Notes under the pieces: generated by a model
What the model was told of the DNA's origin: nothing
Database searches by the model: none
The model's input: only the letters and a program-made list of their open reading frames with translations
Part shown: positions 8,457-17,519 of the stretch, piece after piece
Layout: each line of letters opens with the position of its first letter
How positions within the stretch are numbered: position 1 is the first letter of the stretch
From: a candidate division KSB1 bacterium
GTDB lineage: Bacteria; Zhuqueibacterota; Zhuqueibacteria; Residuimicrobiales; Krinioviventaceae
Assembly (NCBI GenBank): GCA_034521575.1
Contig: JAXHMJ010000002.1
Span: 652,706-716,705, forward strand
Direction of reading: 5' to 3'
DNA length: 64,000 nt
Made by a program: the position numbers and the translations under genes

Positions 8457-9473
8457 GTGGTCATTGTTATGAAAGATACGGCAACCGTGGAACAGGTTGA
8501 AACCGTATCCAATCGCTTAAAAGAAATCGGATTTGATGTTCACAAGGTGGTTGGTGTCAACCGCACCATCCTGGGCGCCCTGGGTGAAGTACGCGGTGTT
8601 GATCAGAGAGAATTCGAGATCATGGACAGTGTGTTTGAAGTGATTCGTATATCCGAGCCCTATAAACTGGCGGGTCGAACGTTTCATGCCGAAGATTCCG
8701 TGATCAAGGTCAAGGATGCGGTATTCGGGGGCGATCATATTTCCGTTATTGCAGGACCCTGCTCGATTGAGAGCGAAGAGCAGTTGTTCACCATTGCCAA
8801 AGCCGTCAAGGATGCCGGAGCCAAAGTCCTGCGCGGCGGGGCGTACAAACCGAGAACATCGCCTTATTCGTTCCAGGGGATGGGAGAAGAGGGCCTGAAA
8901 CTGCTAAAGCAGGCGGGCGAAGAGTTTAATATTCCCACTATTTCCGAGGTGATGCGTGAAAATCAGGTTGAATTAATGAGTGAATATGTCGATATTCTGC
9001 AAGTGGGCGCCCGCAATATGCAGAATTTCCCTTTATTGCGTGAGCTCGGCAAAATCAAAAAGCCCGTATTGCTAAAGCGGGGTATGTCCGCGCTGATCGA
9101 GGAACTGCTTATGGCTGCTGAATATGTGATGGCCGGCGGCAATTATGACGTGATTCTCTGCGAGCGCGGCATTCGGACGTTTGAGACCTATACTCGCAAT
9201 ACACTTGATATTTCAGCTATTCCTGTCGTAAAAAAGACCAGTCATCTTCCGATTGTTGCGGACCCCAGCCACGGCACCGGGATTCGTGAAAAGGTAGCCC
9301 CTATGGCCCGCGCAGCGGTTGCGGCCGGCGCTGACGGATTGATGGTGGAGGTGCATCACGATCCGGATCATGCAATGTCGGACGGCCCGCAGTCTCTGCA
9401 TCCCAAACAGTTCAGTCGGCTTATGGAAGAGATCCGTATGATCGCCTGGGCTATCGGCCGCAACGTGGATTAG
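8457..9473 (+). CDS. aroF: 3-deoxy-7-phosphoheptulonate (DAHP) synthase, type I-beta
   Basis: First shikimate step: condenses phosphoenolpyruvate and erythrose 4-phosphate. The GTG at 8457 follows AGAGGTG. Residues 1-70 form the N-terminal ferredoxin-like domain typical of Thermotoga-type I-beta enzymes, which usually confers Tyr/Phe feedback. The barrel carries [11 protein letters not shown] (99-109), [35 protein letters not shown] and the metal/substrate motif DPSHGTG. At 338 residues it is the usual length. End-product inhibition would complement the transcriptional attenuation upstream, though that inhibition is inferred from family knowledge only. Confidence 0.95.
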   Translation: MVIVMKDTATVEQVETVSNRLKEIGFDVHKVVGVNRTILGALGEVRGVDQREFEIMDSVFEVIRISEPYKLAGRTFHAEDSVIKVKDAVFGGDHISVIAGPCSIESEEQLFTIAKAVKDAGAKVLRGGAYKPRTSPYSFQGMGEEGLKLLKQAGEEFNIPTISEVMRENQVELMSEYVDILQVGARNMQNFPLLRELGKIKKPVLLKRGMSALIEELLMAAEYVMAGGNYDVILCERGIRTFETYTRNTLDISAIPVVKKTSHLPIVADPSHGTGIREKVAPMARAAVAAGADGLMVEVHHDPDHAMSDGPQSLHPKQFSRLMEEIRMIAWAIGRNVD

Positions 9474-9493
9474 ATATTCAGGAGGTAGATACC

Positions 9494-10606
9494 ATGTCAA
9501 CATGTGATCATTTCAAAACCATCAGTATTATCGGCGTTGGATTGATCGGAGGATCACTGGGACTTGCACTGCGGCGCAAAAAATTCAGAGGCCGGGTTAT
9601 TGGTATCGATGATCCCTATGTTCTCGAAAACGCTCTCAAACGCGGAGCCATCGATGAAGGCATCTCCCGTATCAATATCAAAGACGGTCTTGAACATTCC
9701 GACCTGGTCTTTCTGTGCACACCCATCACTGATATAATGCAGCTGTTGAAGGAAATCGGCGATTATGTAAAATCCGGGACGTTGATCACCGACGTGGGCA
9801 GTATCAAACGCCAGATTGTAGAAACTGCCAATTTGCATCTGCCGTCCAGCTGCAGCTTCATCGGCGGACACCCCATGGCCGGATCCGAATTCCGGGGCGT
9901 GCATGCTGCTGATCCGTTTTTGTTTGAGAATACTTCTTATGTGCTCACACCCAGCCGGCCTGTGGATGTCAGCAAACGTCAGGCTCTGGGTGAACTGCTT
10001 GAATGCATCGGCGCCAAGGTGCTGCTGCTACAGCCCAAACTGCATGACGAAATCGCGGGCGCGGTCAGCCATCTGCCTCAAATGGCCGCGATCGCGTTGA
10101 TGAATCTGGTCGCCAAAAAGCAGACAGAAAGTCCGCATTTTCTCAAAATGGCCGCCGGCGGATTCAGGGATATGACCCGCATTGCCTCCAGTCCGTTCGG
10201 CATTTGGGAAGATATCTGCGACACCAATGCAGATATGATTACCGGATTTATTGATGCGTATGTAAAAGAACTGGAGGAGTTGAAAGGTATTATTAACAAC
10301 AAGGGAAAACTCGAATCCTATTTTCATGATGCTGCCAAAAACCGCCTGTCCATTCCCACGGATACCAAGGGATTTTTGAATCCCCAGTATGAGATTAGTG
10401 TGTCCGTTGAAGACCGTCCCGGTATCATTGCGGATATCGCGGGGACGCTTGCAAAGGAGAGTATTAATATCAAAGACATCGAAGTTCTGAAAATCAGAGA
10501 AGATGAAGGCGGTACCATCCGTCTTGCATTTGCCGGAGAATCCGAACAAACCAGCGCGATCGAATTGTTACAGAAACACGGCTTTGAGTGCCGGAAGCGA
10601 GGTTAA
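9494..10606 (+). CDS. tyrA: Prephenate dehydrogenase with C-terminal ACT domain
   Basis: Oxidatively decarboxylates prephenate to 4-hydroxyphenylpyruvate, the route to tyrosine. The ATG follows AGGAGG. The NAD-binding motif GVGLIGGS occupies residues 14-21; GGHPMAGSE and the catalytic-domain helices (LHDEIAGAVSHLPQM, GGFRDMTRIA) follow. The last ~75 residues (YEISVSVEDRPGIIADIAGT...) are an ACT domain, expected to bind tyrosine as feedback inhibitor. At 370 residues it is the normal TyrA-ACT length. It sits between DAHP synthase and aroA; no prephenate dehydratase is in the operon, so the phenylalanine branch must be completed elsewhere. Confidence 0.95.
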   Translation: MSTCDHFKTISIIGVGLIGGSLGLALRRKKFRGRVIGIDDPYVLENALKRGAIDEGISRINIKDGLEHSDLVFLCTPITDIMQLLKEIGDYVKSGTLITDVGSIKRQIVETANLHLPSSCSFIGGHPMAGSEFRGVHAADPFLFENTSYVLTPSRPVDVSKRQALGELLECIGAKVLLLQPKLHDEIAGAVSHLPQMAAIALMNLVAKKQTESPHFLKMAAGGFRDMTRIASSPFGIWEDICDTNADMITGFIDAYVKELEELKGIINNKGKLESYFHDAAKNRLSIPTDTKGFLNPQYEISVSVEDRPGIIADIAGTLAKESINIKDIEVLKIREDEGGTIRLAFAGESEQTSAIELLQKHGFECRKRG

Positions 10607-10608
10607 TT

Positions 10609-11892
10609 ATGTCAGAGCGTCGTATCAAACCCGTCAGTCGGGTTGATGGAAACATACGTGTGCCCGGCGACAAATCTATTTCGCATCGGGCGCTTATTTT
10701 CAATGCCATCGCAAAAGGAGAGAGCCGGATCACCGGGCTGTTGAATTCCGCTGATGTAAAAAGCACTGAAAACTGTCTAAAGCAATTGGGCGTGTCCATC
10801 GAGGACCATGAAAACGGCAAGAAGATTATAGGCAGGGGGATTGAAGGACTGGAGCAGCCGTCTGAACCGCTAAATGCCGGAAATTCCGGAACCACCATCC
10901 GGCTGTTGAGCGGCGTTCTGGCATCGCTGCCGTTCGTCACGGAAATTACCGGAGACGAGTCTTTGATAAACCGTCCCATGCGCCGCATCATAGAGCCGCT
11001 GGAACAAATGTACGCGACCGTGGAAAGTGACAACTACCGCGCGCCGCTCAAAATACGAGGCGGACATTTGAACGCGATTGATTACAGCACTCGCATCTCG
11101 AGCGCTCAGGTCAAATCCTGTATTCTGCTGGCCGGTCTGTCTGCCAAAGGCATGACTCAAATCACGGAACCCTACCGGTCTCGTGACCACAGTGAACGCA
11201 TGCTATCGGATATGCAGGTCACCATCAAACAGACACAGACCATCGTCGCCATCAAAGGACCGACTGTGCCGGTTGCCTGCGATATCGATGTGCCCGGCGA
11301 TATTTCCGCAGCGGCGTTTTTCATCGCCGCCGCGGCGCTTTTACCCGATTCCGAACTGCTGTTAGAGAATGTGGGCATTAACCCGGCGCGCACCGGCGTT
11401 TTGGATGCACTCAGCGCCATGGGCGCGCAATTTCAATACAAAAACCAGGTCGAGATAAACCGGGAACCCCGGGCTGATATTCGCGTGATTTCCTCCAAAC
11501 TGAATTCGACCCATATTTCCGGTCCCATGATCCCGAGCATCATCGACGAGATTCCCATTCTGGCGGTTGCCGCTACCCAGGCGCACGGCACCACCACCAT
11601 CCGGGATGCCGGAGAACTGCGCGTCAAGGAATCCGATCGAATTTCCGCGCTTGTCGACAACCTCAAGCGGATGGGTGCGGATGTCCGGGAAAAAAAAGAC
11701 GGTTTGGTCATCAAAGGTCCGGTTCAGCTCAAAGGCGCTGAAATTGACAGTTACAAGGATCACCGTATTGCTATGGCATTCAGCATTGCCGGACTGATCG
11801 CGAAAGGCGAAACCGTGATCAAAGATACGGATTGTGTGTCCGTGAGTTTTCCTGATTTTTATGAAAAATTGGAACACCTGACTCGTGATTAA
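10609..11892 (+). CDS. aroA: EPSP synthase (3-phosphoshikimate 1-carboxyvinyltransferase)
   Basis: Sixth shikimate step. The ATG at 10609 lies 8 bases after GAGGTT and 2 bases after the tyrA stop. An upstream in-frame ATG at 10588 would overlap tyrA and lacks a ribosome site. The 427-residue product carries PGDKSISHRALIFNAIAKGE, NAGNSGTTIRLLSG, the DEIPILA motif and RVKESDRIS, all active-site landmarks. DYSTRISSAQVKSCILLAGL resembles class II-type enzymes. No truncation or frame change. The 3' end overlaps aroE by 8 bases, suggesting coupled translation. Confidence 0.96.
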   Translation: MSERRIKPVSRVDGNIRVPGDKSISHRALIFNAIAKGESRITGLLNSADVKSTENCLKQLGVSIEDHENGKKIIGRGIEGLEQPSEPLNAGNSGTTIRLLSGVLASLPFVTEITGDESLINRPMRRIIEPLEQMYATVESDNYRAPLKIRGGHLNAIDYSTRISSAQVKSCILLAGLSAKGMTQITEPYRSRDHSERMLSDMQVTIKQTQTIVAIKGPTVPVACDIDVPGDISAAAFFIAAAALLPDSELLLENVGINPARTGVLDALSAMGAQFQYKNQVEINREPRADIRVISSKLNSTHISGPMIPSIIDEIPILAVAATQAHGTTTIRDAGELRVKESDRISALVDNLKRMGADVREKKDGLVIKGPVQLKGAEIDSYKDHRIAMAFSIAGLIAKGETVIKDTDCVSVSFPDFYEKLEHLTRD

Positions 11893-12724
11893 AGGGTCCA
11901 CTGACATTTATGCGGTCATCGGAGACCCCGTTGAGCACAGCCTGTCCCCGCTGATGCAGAACTATTTGATCAAACTATTTGATCTGGACGCGGTATATGC
12001 GGCCTGTCATGTGCGCTCCAAAGACCTTAAAACGGCTCTGGCGGGACTGCAGGCGTTGAATATAAAAGGTATCAACGTCACATTGCCGCATAAAATCAAG
12101 GTGCGAGCTTTTTGCCGGACAGTTTCTAAAGATGTTGAAACATTGGGCGCGGCCAACACCATTACTCCGGATGAAACAGGCCTTTGTGCTGATGTGACGG
12201 ATCACGCCGGATTTCTCGAATCATTGGGAGATCGGCAAAGCCTGTTCCGGGGAAATGCTGTTTGTATGTTGGGCGCCGGCGGCGCCGCGCGTTCGATTCT
12301 CTATGCATTATCACAGCTTGAGGTGGATCGGGTGTCAATTTATAACCGGACGCGCGAGAACGCGGAGCAGCTCATCCGCGAGGCTGCACAGTCTTTCGGG
12401 TTCACATCGGCTGAGAGCGTCGCGCAAAGTGAGCTGAACCGCACGATCGAATCCAGCTCTATTGTGATCAATACAACCTCGGTCGGGATGCATCCGCACA
12501 TCGAGGCCACCCTCTGCGGTGATGATGCGCCGTTTTCCAGGCGCCATTTTGTCTATGATCTGATTTACAATCCGTTGCAAACCCGACTGTTGCGTACCGC
12601 AAAATCCAAAGGCGCGTTTGTGCAGAACGGACTGGATATGCTTATCTTTCAGGGTCTGCAGTCGCTGCGCATCTGGACCGGACAAAATCTGCAAGCTGAC
12701 GCCGGAGCAACTAAAAGAATGTAG
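11885..12724 (+). CDS. aroE: Shikimate dehydrogenase
   Basis: Reduces 3-dehydroshikimate to shikimate with NADPH. The GTG at 11885 overlaps the aroA stop. The 279-residue protein has [16 protein letters not shown] (shikimate-binding Ser pair), NVTLPHKIK with the catalytic Lys, the nucleotide motif [17 protein letters not shown] as the NADP-recognition region, NTTSVGMHP and the C-terminal [11 protein letters not shown]. The catalytic Asp region reads DVTDHAGF instead of the commoner NTDxxG, a mild variation. Length and domain order are ordinary. Confidence 0.95.
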   Translation: MIKGSTDIYAVIGDPVEHSLSPLMQNYLIKLFDLDAVYAACHVRSKDLKTALAGLQALNIKGINVTLPHKIKVRAFCRTVSKDVETLGAANTITPDETGLCADVTDHAGFLESLGDRQSLFRGNAVCMLGAGGAARSILYALSQLEVDRVSIYNRTRENAEQLIREAAQSFGFTSAESVAQSELNRTIESSSIVINTTSVGMHPHIEATLCGDDAPFSRRHFVYDLIYNPLQTRLLRTAKSKGAFVQNGLDMLIFQGLQSLRIWTGQNLQADAGATKRM

Positions 12725-12747
12725 AACCTTACTGGAAACCGAACTTT

Positions 12748-13939
12748 ATGAATAGACTGCGTTTTTTGACAGCCGGCGAATCGCATGGGCCGGCGCTCAA
12801 CTGCATTATCGAGGGACTTCCGGCCGGACTGCCGCTCACGGAAGATGATATTGTCCGTGATTTAAAACGCCGGCAAAAAGGATACGGTCGCGGCGGACGT
12901 ATGCAGATTGAAAAAGACAAGGCAAACATACTCAGCGGAGTGCGCTATGGCAGCACACTGGGGAGTCCGGTGTCTCTGGTGCTGCATAACAAGGACTGGC
13001 CCAACTGGACGCATAAAATGAGCGCAGACCCGGTTCAATATCCGGTGGATAAACTGCAGATGCCTCGTCCCGGACATGCCGACTTTGCCGGCATGGTCAA
13101 GTACCGCCAGGATGATCTGCGCAATATTCTGGAACGCTCGTCAGCGCGCGAAACCACCGATGCGTGTGGCCGCAGGCGCCGCCGCCAGACAGCTGCTGGC
13201 GCAGTTTAATATCCGGATTTACAGCCATGTAACGCGTATTGGTCCGGCTGTATCGGACAATTCTCGAATTGATCATCCATTGGCGCCCGGTACTGAGGAA
13301 TGGACGGCATTTTTTAAACGCGCCGAGGAATCGGATGTGTCCTGCACCGATGCAAAGGCCGGTGATACCATGCGCGCGGCGATTGATCAGGCAAAAAAGC
13401 AGGGGTATTCGCTGGGCGGACTGGTGGAATGCATTGCCTGCGGTGTGCCGGTGGGACTGGGCAGTCATGTTCACTGGGACCGCAAACTGGATGCAATGCT
13501 CGCGTACAGCATGATGAGTATCAATGCCATCAAAATGGTCGAGATCGGACTGGGCGGGCGTGTCTCGCAAACCCCCGGTTCGCTTGTGCACGATGAACTG
13601 TTTTACAGCAAAGAATCCGGTTATAGCCGCAGTCACAATCATGCCGGCGGTATTGAAGGTGGGATGAGCAACGGCGAACCCATTGTGGTGCGTCTGGCCA
13701 TGAAACCACTGCCGACCATGACCGCACCGCTGCGGTCCGTGAATGTCAAAAACAAATCCGCAAAAGAAGCGCATTATGAACGCGCGGATGTCTGTGCCGT
13801 ACCGGCAGCTGCTGTGGTGGGAGAAGCAATGATGGCTTTGACTCTGGCCGATGCCCTGATGGACAAAATCGGCGGAGATTCCGTCAATGAAATGACTGAA
13901 CGTTTTAACGCATTGCCGCATGTACCCCTGGAGTGGTAA
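12748..13939 (+). CDS. aroC: Chorismate synthase (frameshifted near 13158)
   Basis: Last shikimate step: eliminates phosphate from EPSP with reduced FMN. Frame 1 begins [17 protein letters not shown] (the first family signature) and runs through RPGHADFAG and [10 protein letters not shown], then derails to a stop at 13209. The true continuation ([18 protein letters not shown], then [19 protein letters not shown] and [10 protein letters not shown]-like segments to 13939) is in another frame. Removing one G around 13159 gives SSARETTMRVAAGA without other change. The total of 1192 bases fits one extra base and about 396 residues, the normal length. As chorismate synthase is normally indispensable, a consensus error is the likeliest cause. 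Confidence 0.92.
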
Positions 13940-14456
13940 AAATATTTATTTTATCGGGTTTATGGCTGCCGGAAAATCGACCATCGGCAGCGCGTTTGCC
14001 TCTTATCTCGGCTGGCCGTTTGTGGATACCGATACCTATATTGAAGAATCCGCGGGCAAATCCGTGCCTGAAATATTTGCCGAACAGGGCGAAACAGCGT
14101 TCCGGGATATGGAGACAGACGCCATCCGAAACCTGGCGCAGCGCAAAAATACGGTCATCGCTCTCGGCGGCGGCGCTGTATTGCGCGAGGAAAACTGGCA
14201 GCTGCTTGATGCGTCGGGTATAACCATCTGGCTCAATATTCCGGTGAGCGCTGTGGATCGGCGGGTGGCGACATCCTCACAGCGTCCGCTGCTGGCCGGA
14301 CTGTCCGATTCTGAACGCCGTAAAAAAATCCGCACCATGATGCAGGCGCGTAAACTCTATTATCAACGAGCCCGGGTGAAAATAAACTGCAGCGGAAAAC
14401 AACCTGTGAATAAAGTCGTTTTTGATTTGTTTGAAAGACTGTTATATGAATCGTGA
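13920..14456 (+). CDS. aroK: Shikimate kinase
   Basis: Phosphorylates shikimate at O3 with ATP. The 178-residue P-loop kinase has GFMAAGKST (residues 13-21), the shikimate-binding DTD at the end of strand 2, the FRDMET region and the GGGAV loop, then a lid with RPLLAG. The ATG at 13920 overlaps the end of aroC by 20 bases; no good independent ribosome site is seen, so coupling to aroC is likely. Its end overlaps the aroB start. Confidence 0.95.
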   Translation: MYPWSGKNIYFIGFMAAGKSTIGSAFASYLGWPFVDTDTYIEESAGKSVPEIFAEQGETAFRDMETDAIRNLAQRKNTVIALGGGAVLREENWQLLDASGITIWLNIPVSAVDRRVATSSQRPLLAGLSDSERRKKIRTMMQARKLYYQRARVKINCSGKQPVNKVVFDLFERLLYES

Positions 14457-15543
14457 AATTATTGTCAATACAGGCGAACCTTATCCCATTTATATCCGGC
14501 AGGGGGGACTGGGTGAACTGGCTGAACTTTTGCATCAGCACGAGCTGGCGCGTCAGGTTTTTATCATCACCGATGAACATGTGGCGCCGCTGTACGCCAA
14601 TGCCGCGCTGCAGCATCTGCGTCAGGAAGGCTTTCACTCGGAACACGTTGTGCTGGCCGCCGGTGAACGCACCAAATCCCCGGAATCGGCTGAAAAACTG
14701 TATACCTGGCTGATTGAAAATCAGGCCGGCCGCGATTCGGTGATTATCGCATTCGGCGGCGGTGTGATCGGTGATCTGGCCGGATTTGTGGCAGCAACCT
14801 ATATGCGCGGTGTGCCGCTGGTGCAGATTCCCACTACGGTATTAAGTCAGGTGGATTCAAGTGTGGGAGGCAAGGTCGGTATTAACCATCCACTGGGTAA
14901 AAATATGATCGGCGCCTTTTATCAGCCGAAATTTGTACTCATTGATCCGAATGTGCTGCATACCCTGTCACAGCGGCAGACCCGCGCCGGATTCGGTGAG
15001 GTGGTCAAATACGGTTTTATCGCTGATGTTGAACTGTTCCATCTGCTTGCAGAATCTCTCGACAATCTCCTGGCGTTGAATGACATGGAACACCTGCAGT
15101 CAGTGCTGGAAACCTGCTGTCAGATCAAAGCGGATGTGGTGGCCCAGGATGAACGGGAAAGCGGTCTGCGCGCTATACTGAATTTCGGCCATACCATCGG
15201 TCATGCTCTGGAAGCACTGACGCAATATGAGCATTTTCTACACGGCGAAGCCGTGGTGCACGGTATGAAAGCCGCGCTTTACCTGTCTTATCTCAAGGGG
15301 TATCTGGAACGCTCTACCGTTGAAAAAAGCATTCTGCTGCTCAACCGCTTTGATCCTCCCGCCATCCCCGCTTCCATCGATGATGTTGAACTGTTGAATG
15401 CGACGAAACACGATAAAAAGCGGTCATCCACGGGTCAGACCTGGGTGCTGCTGCAGAAACCGGGACGCGCACACCTGGAGCAGGACGTGACCGATGACTG
15501 TATCCGTCAGAGTATTGCATTTATGAAAGAAATGGATCACTAG
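14446..15543 (+). CDS. aroB: 3-dehydroquinate synthase
   Basis: Second shikimate step: cyclises DAHP using bound NAD and a divalent metal. The ATG at 14446, overlapping the aroK stop, gives 365 residues and the natural start MNREIIVNTGEPYPIYI. An earlier in-frame ATG at 14422 lies deeper inside aroK. Motifs: AAGERTKS, FGGGVIGDLAGFVAATYMRG, PTTVLSQVDSSVGGKVGIN, KNMIGAFYQP, the metal ligand segment EVVKYG, NFGHTIGHALE and HGEAV. Complete and uninterrupted. Confidence 0.96.
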   Translation: MNREIIVNTGEPYPIYIRQGGLGELAELLHQHELARQVFIITDEHVAPLYANAALQHLRQEGFHSEHVVLAAGERTKSPESAEKLYTWLIENQAGRDSVIIAFGGGVIGDLAGFVAATYMRGVPLVQIPTTVLSQVDSSVGGKVGINHPLGKNMIGAFYQPKFVLIDPNVLHTLSQRQTRAGFGEVVKYGFIADVELFHLLAESLDNLLALNDMEHLQSVLETCCQIKADVVAQDERESGLRAILNFGHTIGHALEALTQYEHFLHGEAVVHGMKAALYLSYLKGYLERSTVEKSILLLNRFDPPAIPASIDDVELLNATKHDKKRSSTGQTWVLLQKPGRAHLEQDVTDDCIRQSIAFMKEMDH

Positions 15544-15999
15544 ATGAAACCGCGGATTTTAATTGTACACGGACCGAATCTGAATCTCCTGGGCGAACGC
15601 GAGCCGGATGTTTACGGCACAGCCACACTCAAAGATGTGAATGCAGCAATCCGCAGCAAAGCACGCGAGCTAAATGTCAAACCGGTCTTTTATCAGTCCA
15701 ATCACGAAGGCCGGATCATTGATTTTCTGCACCGTCAGCGCAAAACAGTTAGGGGACTGGTGATCAATCCCGGCGCTTTGACGCATTACAGCTATGCCCT
15801 GCACGACGCGATTATCGGTATTTGCCTGCCGGCCGTGGAAGTGCATCTGTCAGATATTCACAAGCGTGAAGAATTCAGGCGGATTTCTGTTACCCGGCCG
15901 GCTTGCTTGAAACAGATCAGCGGCAAGGGGATTGAGGGGTATGTTGAGGGTCTGGAGTTTATTACAGATATTTTGAACAACGAATCGAAAACAGAATAA
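15544..15999 (+). CDS. aroQ: 3-dehydroquinate dehydratase, type II
   Basis: Third shikimate step. The start codon directly follows the aroB stop. The 151-residue protein has GPNLNLLGEREPDVYG, including the catalytic Tyr, QSNHEGRIIDF, INPGALTHYSYALHDA and VEVHLSDIHKREEFR with the catalytic His. These are hallmarks of the dodecameric type II enzyme. It closes the operon; with the upstream genes all seven steps from PEP plus erythrose 4-phosphate to chorismate are encoded together. No clear terminator follows. Confidence 0.95.
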   Translation: MKPRILIVHGPNLNLLGEREPDVYGTATLKDVNAAIRSKARELNVKPVFYQSNHEGRIIDFLHRQRKTVRGLVINPGALTHYSYALHDAIIGICLPAVEVHLSDIHKREEFRRISVTRPACLKQISGKGIEGYVEGLEFITDILNNESKTE

Positions 16000-16118
16000 C
16001 TTTTTTGCGTGTAACTTTAACCAAGCTTAAATTATAAAAGCAGTTTAATATTGAGCTCGGCTATCCAGCATGGATCATCCTCCTTTTCTTTCGATTGTTG
16101 ATGTGAAACAGGCCATGC

Positions 16119-16250
16119 TCAGGCCGTACGTTTCCCGGACGCGGGCGGTGTCAATTTCAGATAAAAGGGCAGAATATAACCGAACACAGCAATTAGCAGC
16201 ACCAACAATTCTTGAATTCCAAGACCTGCTAATGCACCAAGAGCGAGCAT
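16119..16250 (-). CDS. Small single-helix membrane protein (43 aa)
   Basis: An ORF of 43 residues with an excellent GAGGAGG ribosome site 5 bases before the ATG. The sequence GLGIQELLVLLIAVFGYILP forms one membrane helix preceded by a short N-terminus and followed by KLTPPASGKRTA. The GIQELL...FG pattern resembles the first helix of TatA-type proteins, but no amphipathic helix follows. After the TGA stop the same frame stays open to 16032 (SKEKEDDPCWIAELN), so an extended reading with a substituted stop is possible. Function unknown; it lies convergent to aroQ. Confidence 0.55.
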   Translation of the reverse strand: MLALGALAGLGIQELLVLLIAVFGYILPFYLKLTPPASGKRTA

Positions 16251-16386
16251 AGAACCTCCTCAGCTTGGGTTTTTTACCCGGAATCAATGTTTTTTCACCG
16301 CCTCAACTTTACTATAAAGCGCGTGCAAGCATTTGACGGGCAATAGGGTAGAGTCCATGCGGATCTGCGCCAGCGCCTTATCAGCG

Positions 16387-16737
16387 TTAGCCATCGGTTG
16401 CTTGCAATAACCTGATGACCGTGTCATAGTTTTCATCCGGTTTATGCATGTCCGCAATAGTTTTGGCTGTACGATCGAAACGGGTTCTCTGGTCGGTCCT
16501 GGCGCCTTTTGAAAGCAATAGTTTGATAATTTCCGGACGCATAGTGTCCACCGCAGCCAAAAGAGCAGTATACCCATTTTTGTTCTGATGGTTGACAGTT
16601 GCGCCGGCCTGGATCAGAAAACCCAATAGCCTTGGTTCGGCCAAACCCGCAGCGGCTATCAATGCTGTACTGCCGTTATCAGACATTGCATTGACGTTCA
16701 CACCTCTATTATAATATTGATTTGTCGGAAAGTGCAA
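16387..16737 (-). pseudogene. Ankyrin-repeat fragment
   Basis: Up to 116 codons holding about three ankyrin repeats: VNVNAMSDNGSTALIAAAG, VNHQNKNGYTALLAAVD and a third near RTDQRTRFDRTAKTIADM. The first repeat begins almost at the ORF start, where only a TTG without a good ribosome site is available, so the N-terminus (usually with a signal peptide) appears lost. Probably the 3' remnant of a longer gene. No adjacent phospholipase or catalase partner, which often accompany bacterial ankyrin proteins, is seen. Confidence 0.6.
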
Positions 16738-16816
16738 GACTTTTTTTTAGTAATAGAGCTGATTCTGATGTCATCGGAATCAGGGAGTAAGCAGCCCTTT
16801 ACCTCACACAAAACCC

Positions 16817-17179
16817 CTATTCGTCACGATGCACAGTCTGGATGGAAAACGCCGGCAGACATACAGAAATATATTCGGCGCCGTCGGGCCCCGGAGAACT
16901 GTACTGCACCCATTCACCTGCATGGACAATGACAGCCTGCTCAGCATTCACATCAAATTCCGAGTCGCGCAGCTTGATGTGCAGACTGCCTTGAAGCACC
17001 ACAGTATATTCATCAAACCCGGGCGTCTGTCCTGGCTCGGACCAGCCGCACGGACTGTTCATATGCGCAACGCTGATCTGCTGCGTGCCGCTGTTGACGC
17101 GGCCGATGTATTCATGGATTTGTTTGGCGGGTACACCGGCTGCCGGGATGCGCGTGGGATGTTCTATGACTGTGGCCAT
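16817..17179 (-). CDS. Small cupin-domain protein
   Basis: A single-domain cupin of 120 residues, starting after an AAGGA site. The core strands are visible: HMNSPCGWSEPGQTPGFDEYTVVLQGSLHIKL (cupin motif 1 region) and VNAEQAVIVHAGEWVQYSSP (motif 2 region). Motif 1 has few of the usual His ligands, so metal binding is uncertain. Such proteins can be isomerases, dioxygenase-like enzymes or sugar binders; nothing here selects one. Monocistronic, divergent from the PL8 lyase. Confidence 0.8.
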   Translation of the reverse strand: MATVIEHPTRIPAAGVPAKQIHEYIGRVNSGTQQISVAHMNSPCGWSEPGQTPGFDEYTVVLQGSLHIKLRDSEFDVNAEQAVIVHAGEWVQYSSPGPDGAEYISVCLPAFSIQTVHRDE

Positions 17180-17519
17180 AAAAAAAAATCCTTTTGATTG
17201 ATTTTTACGATGATAAAAAACACAAAATTGAGGTTATGATGCAACATTGGTAAAGCAGTTAACACAAAAAAAAGACGCACCGTAGAACAGTACATACCCT
17301 AGTACGTACTATTTTATCTCAATAGTATTTATTAATATACAAAATTTAATTGACTTTTCCGATGTGCAAATAATCCGAGCTTCCGGTTTTCCAATTTCAA
17401 TTCACGATTCACCACTTGAAAATATCGCATTCCGATTCATTATTTTTACTTGATTCTGATATGACAAACTGTTAGCTTTAAAGAGTTCTGTGATCATTGA
17501 CCCTCAAAACGGAATGAAC
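17180..17519. other. AT-rich divergent intergenic region
   Basis: About 340 bases between the cupin (minus) and the PL8 lyase (plus) with no supported gene. A short palindromic patch with AGTACGTACT-like symmetry lies at about 17285-17311. TTGACT near 17351 could be part of a promoter for the lyase, but no convincing -10 follows at ideal spacing. Confidence 0.5.

Noticed and set aside
13097-13921. Minus-strand ORF of 274 codons
   Set aside because: It lies wholly inside aroC on the other strand, has no ribosome site and is His-rich in the way typical of antisense shadows.
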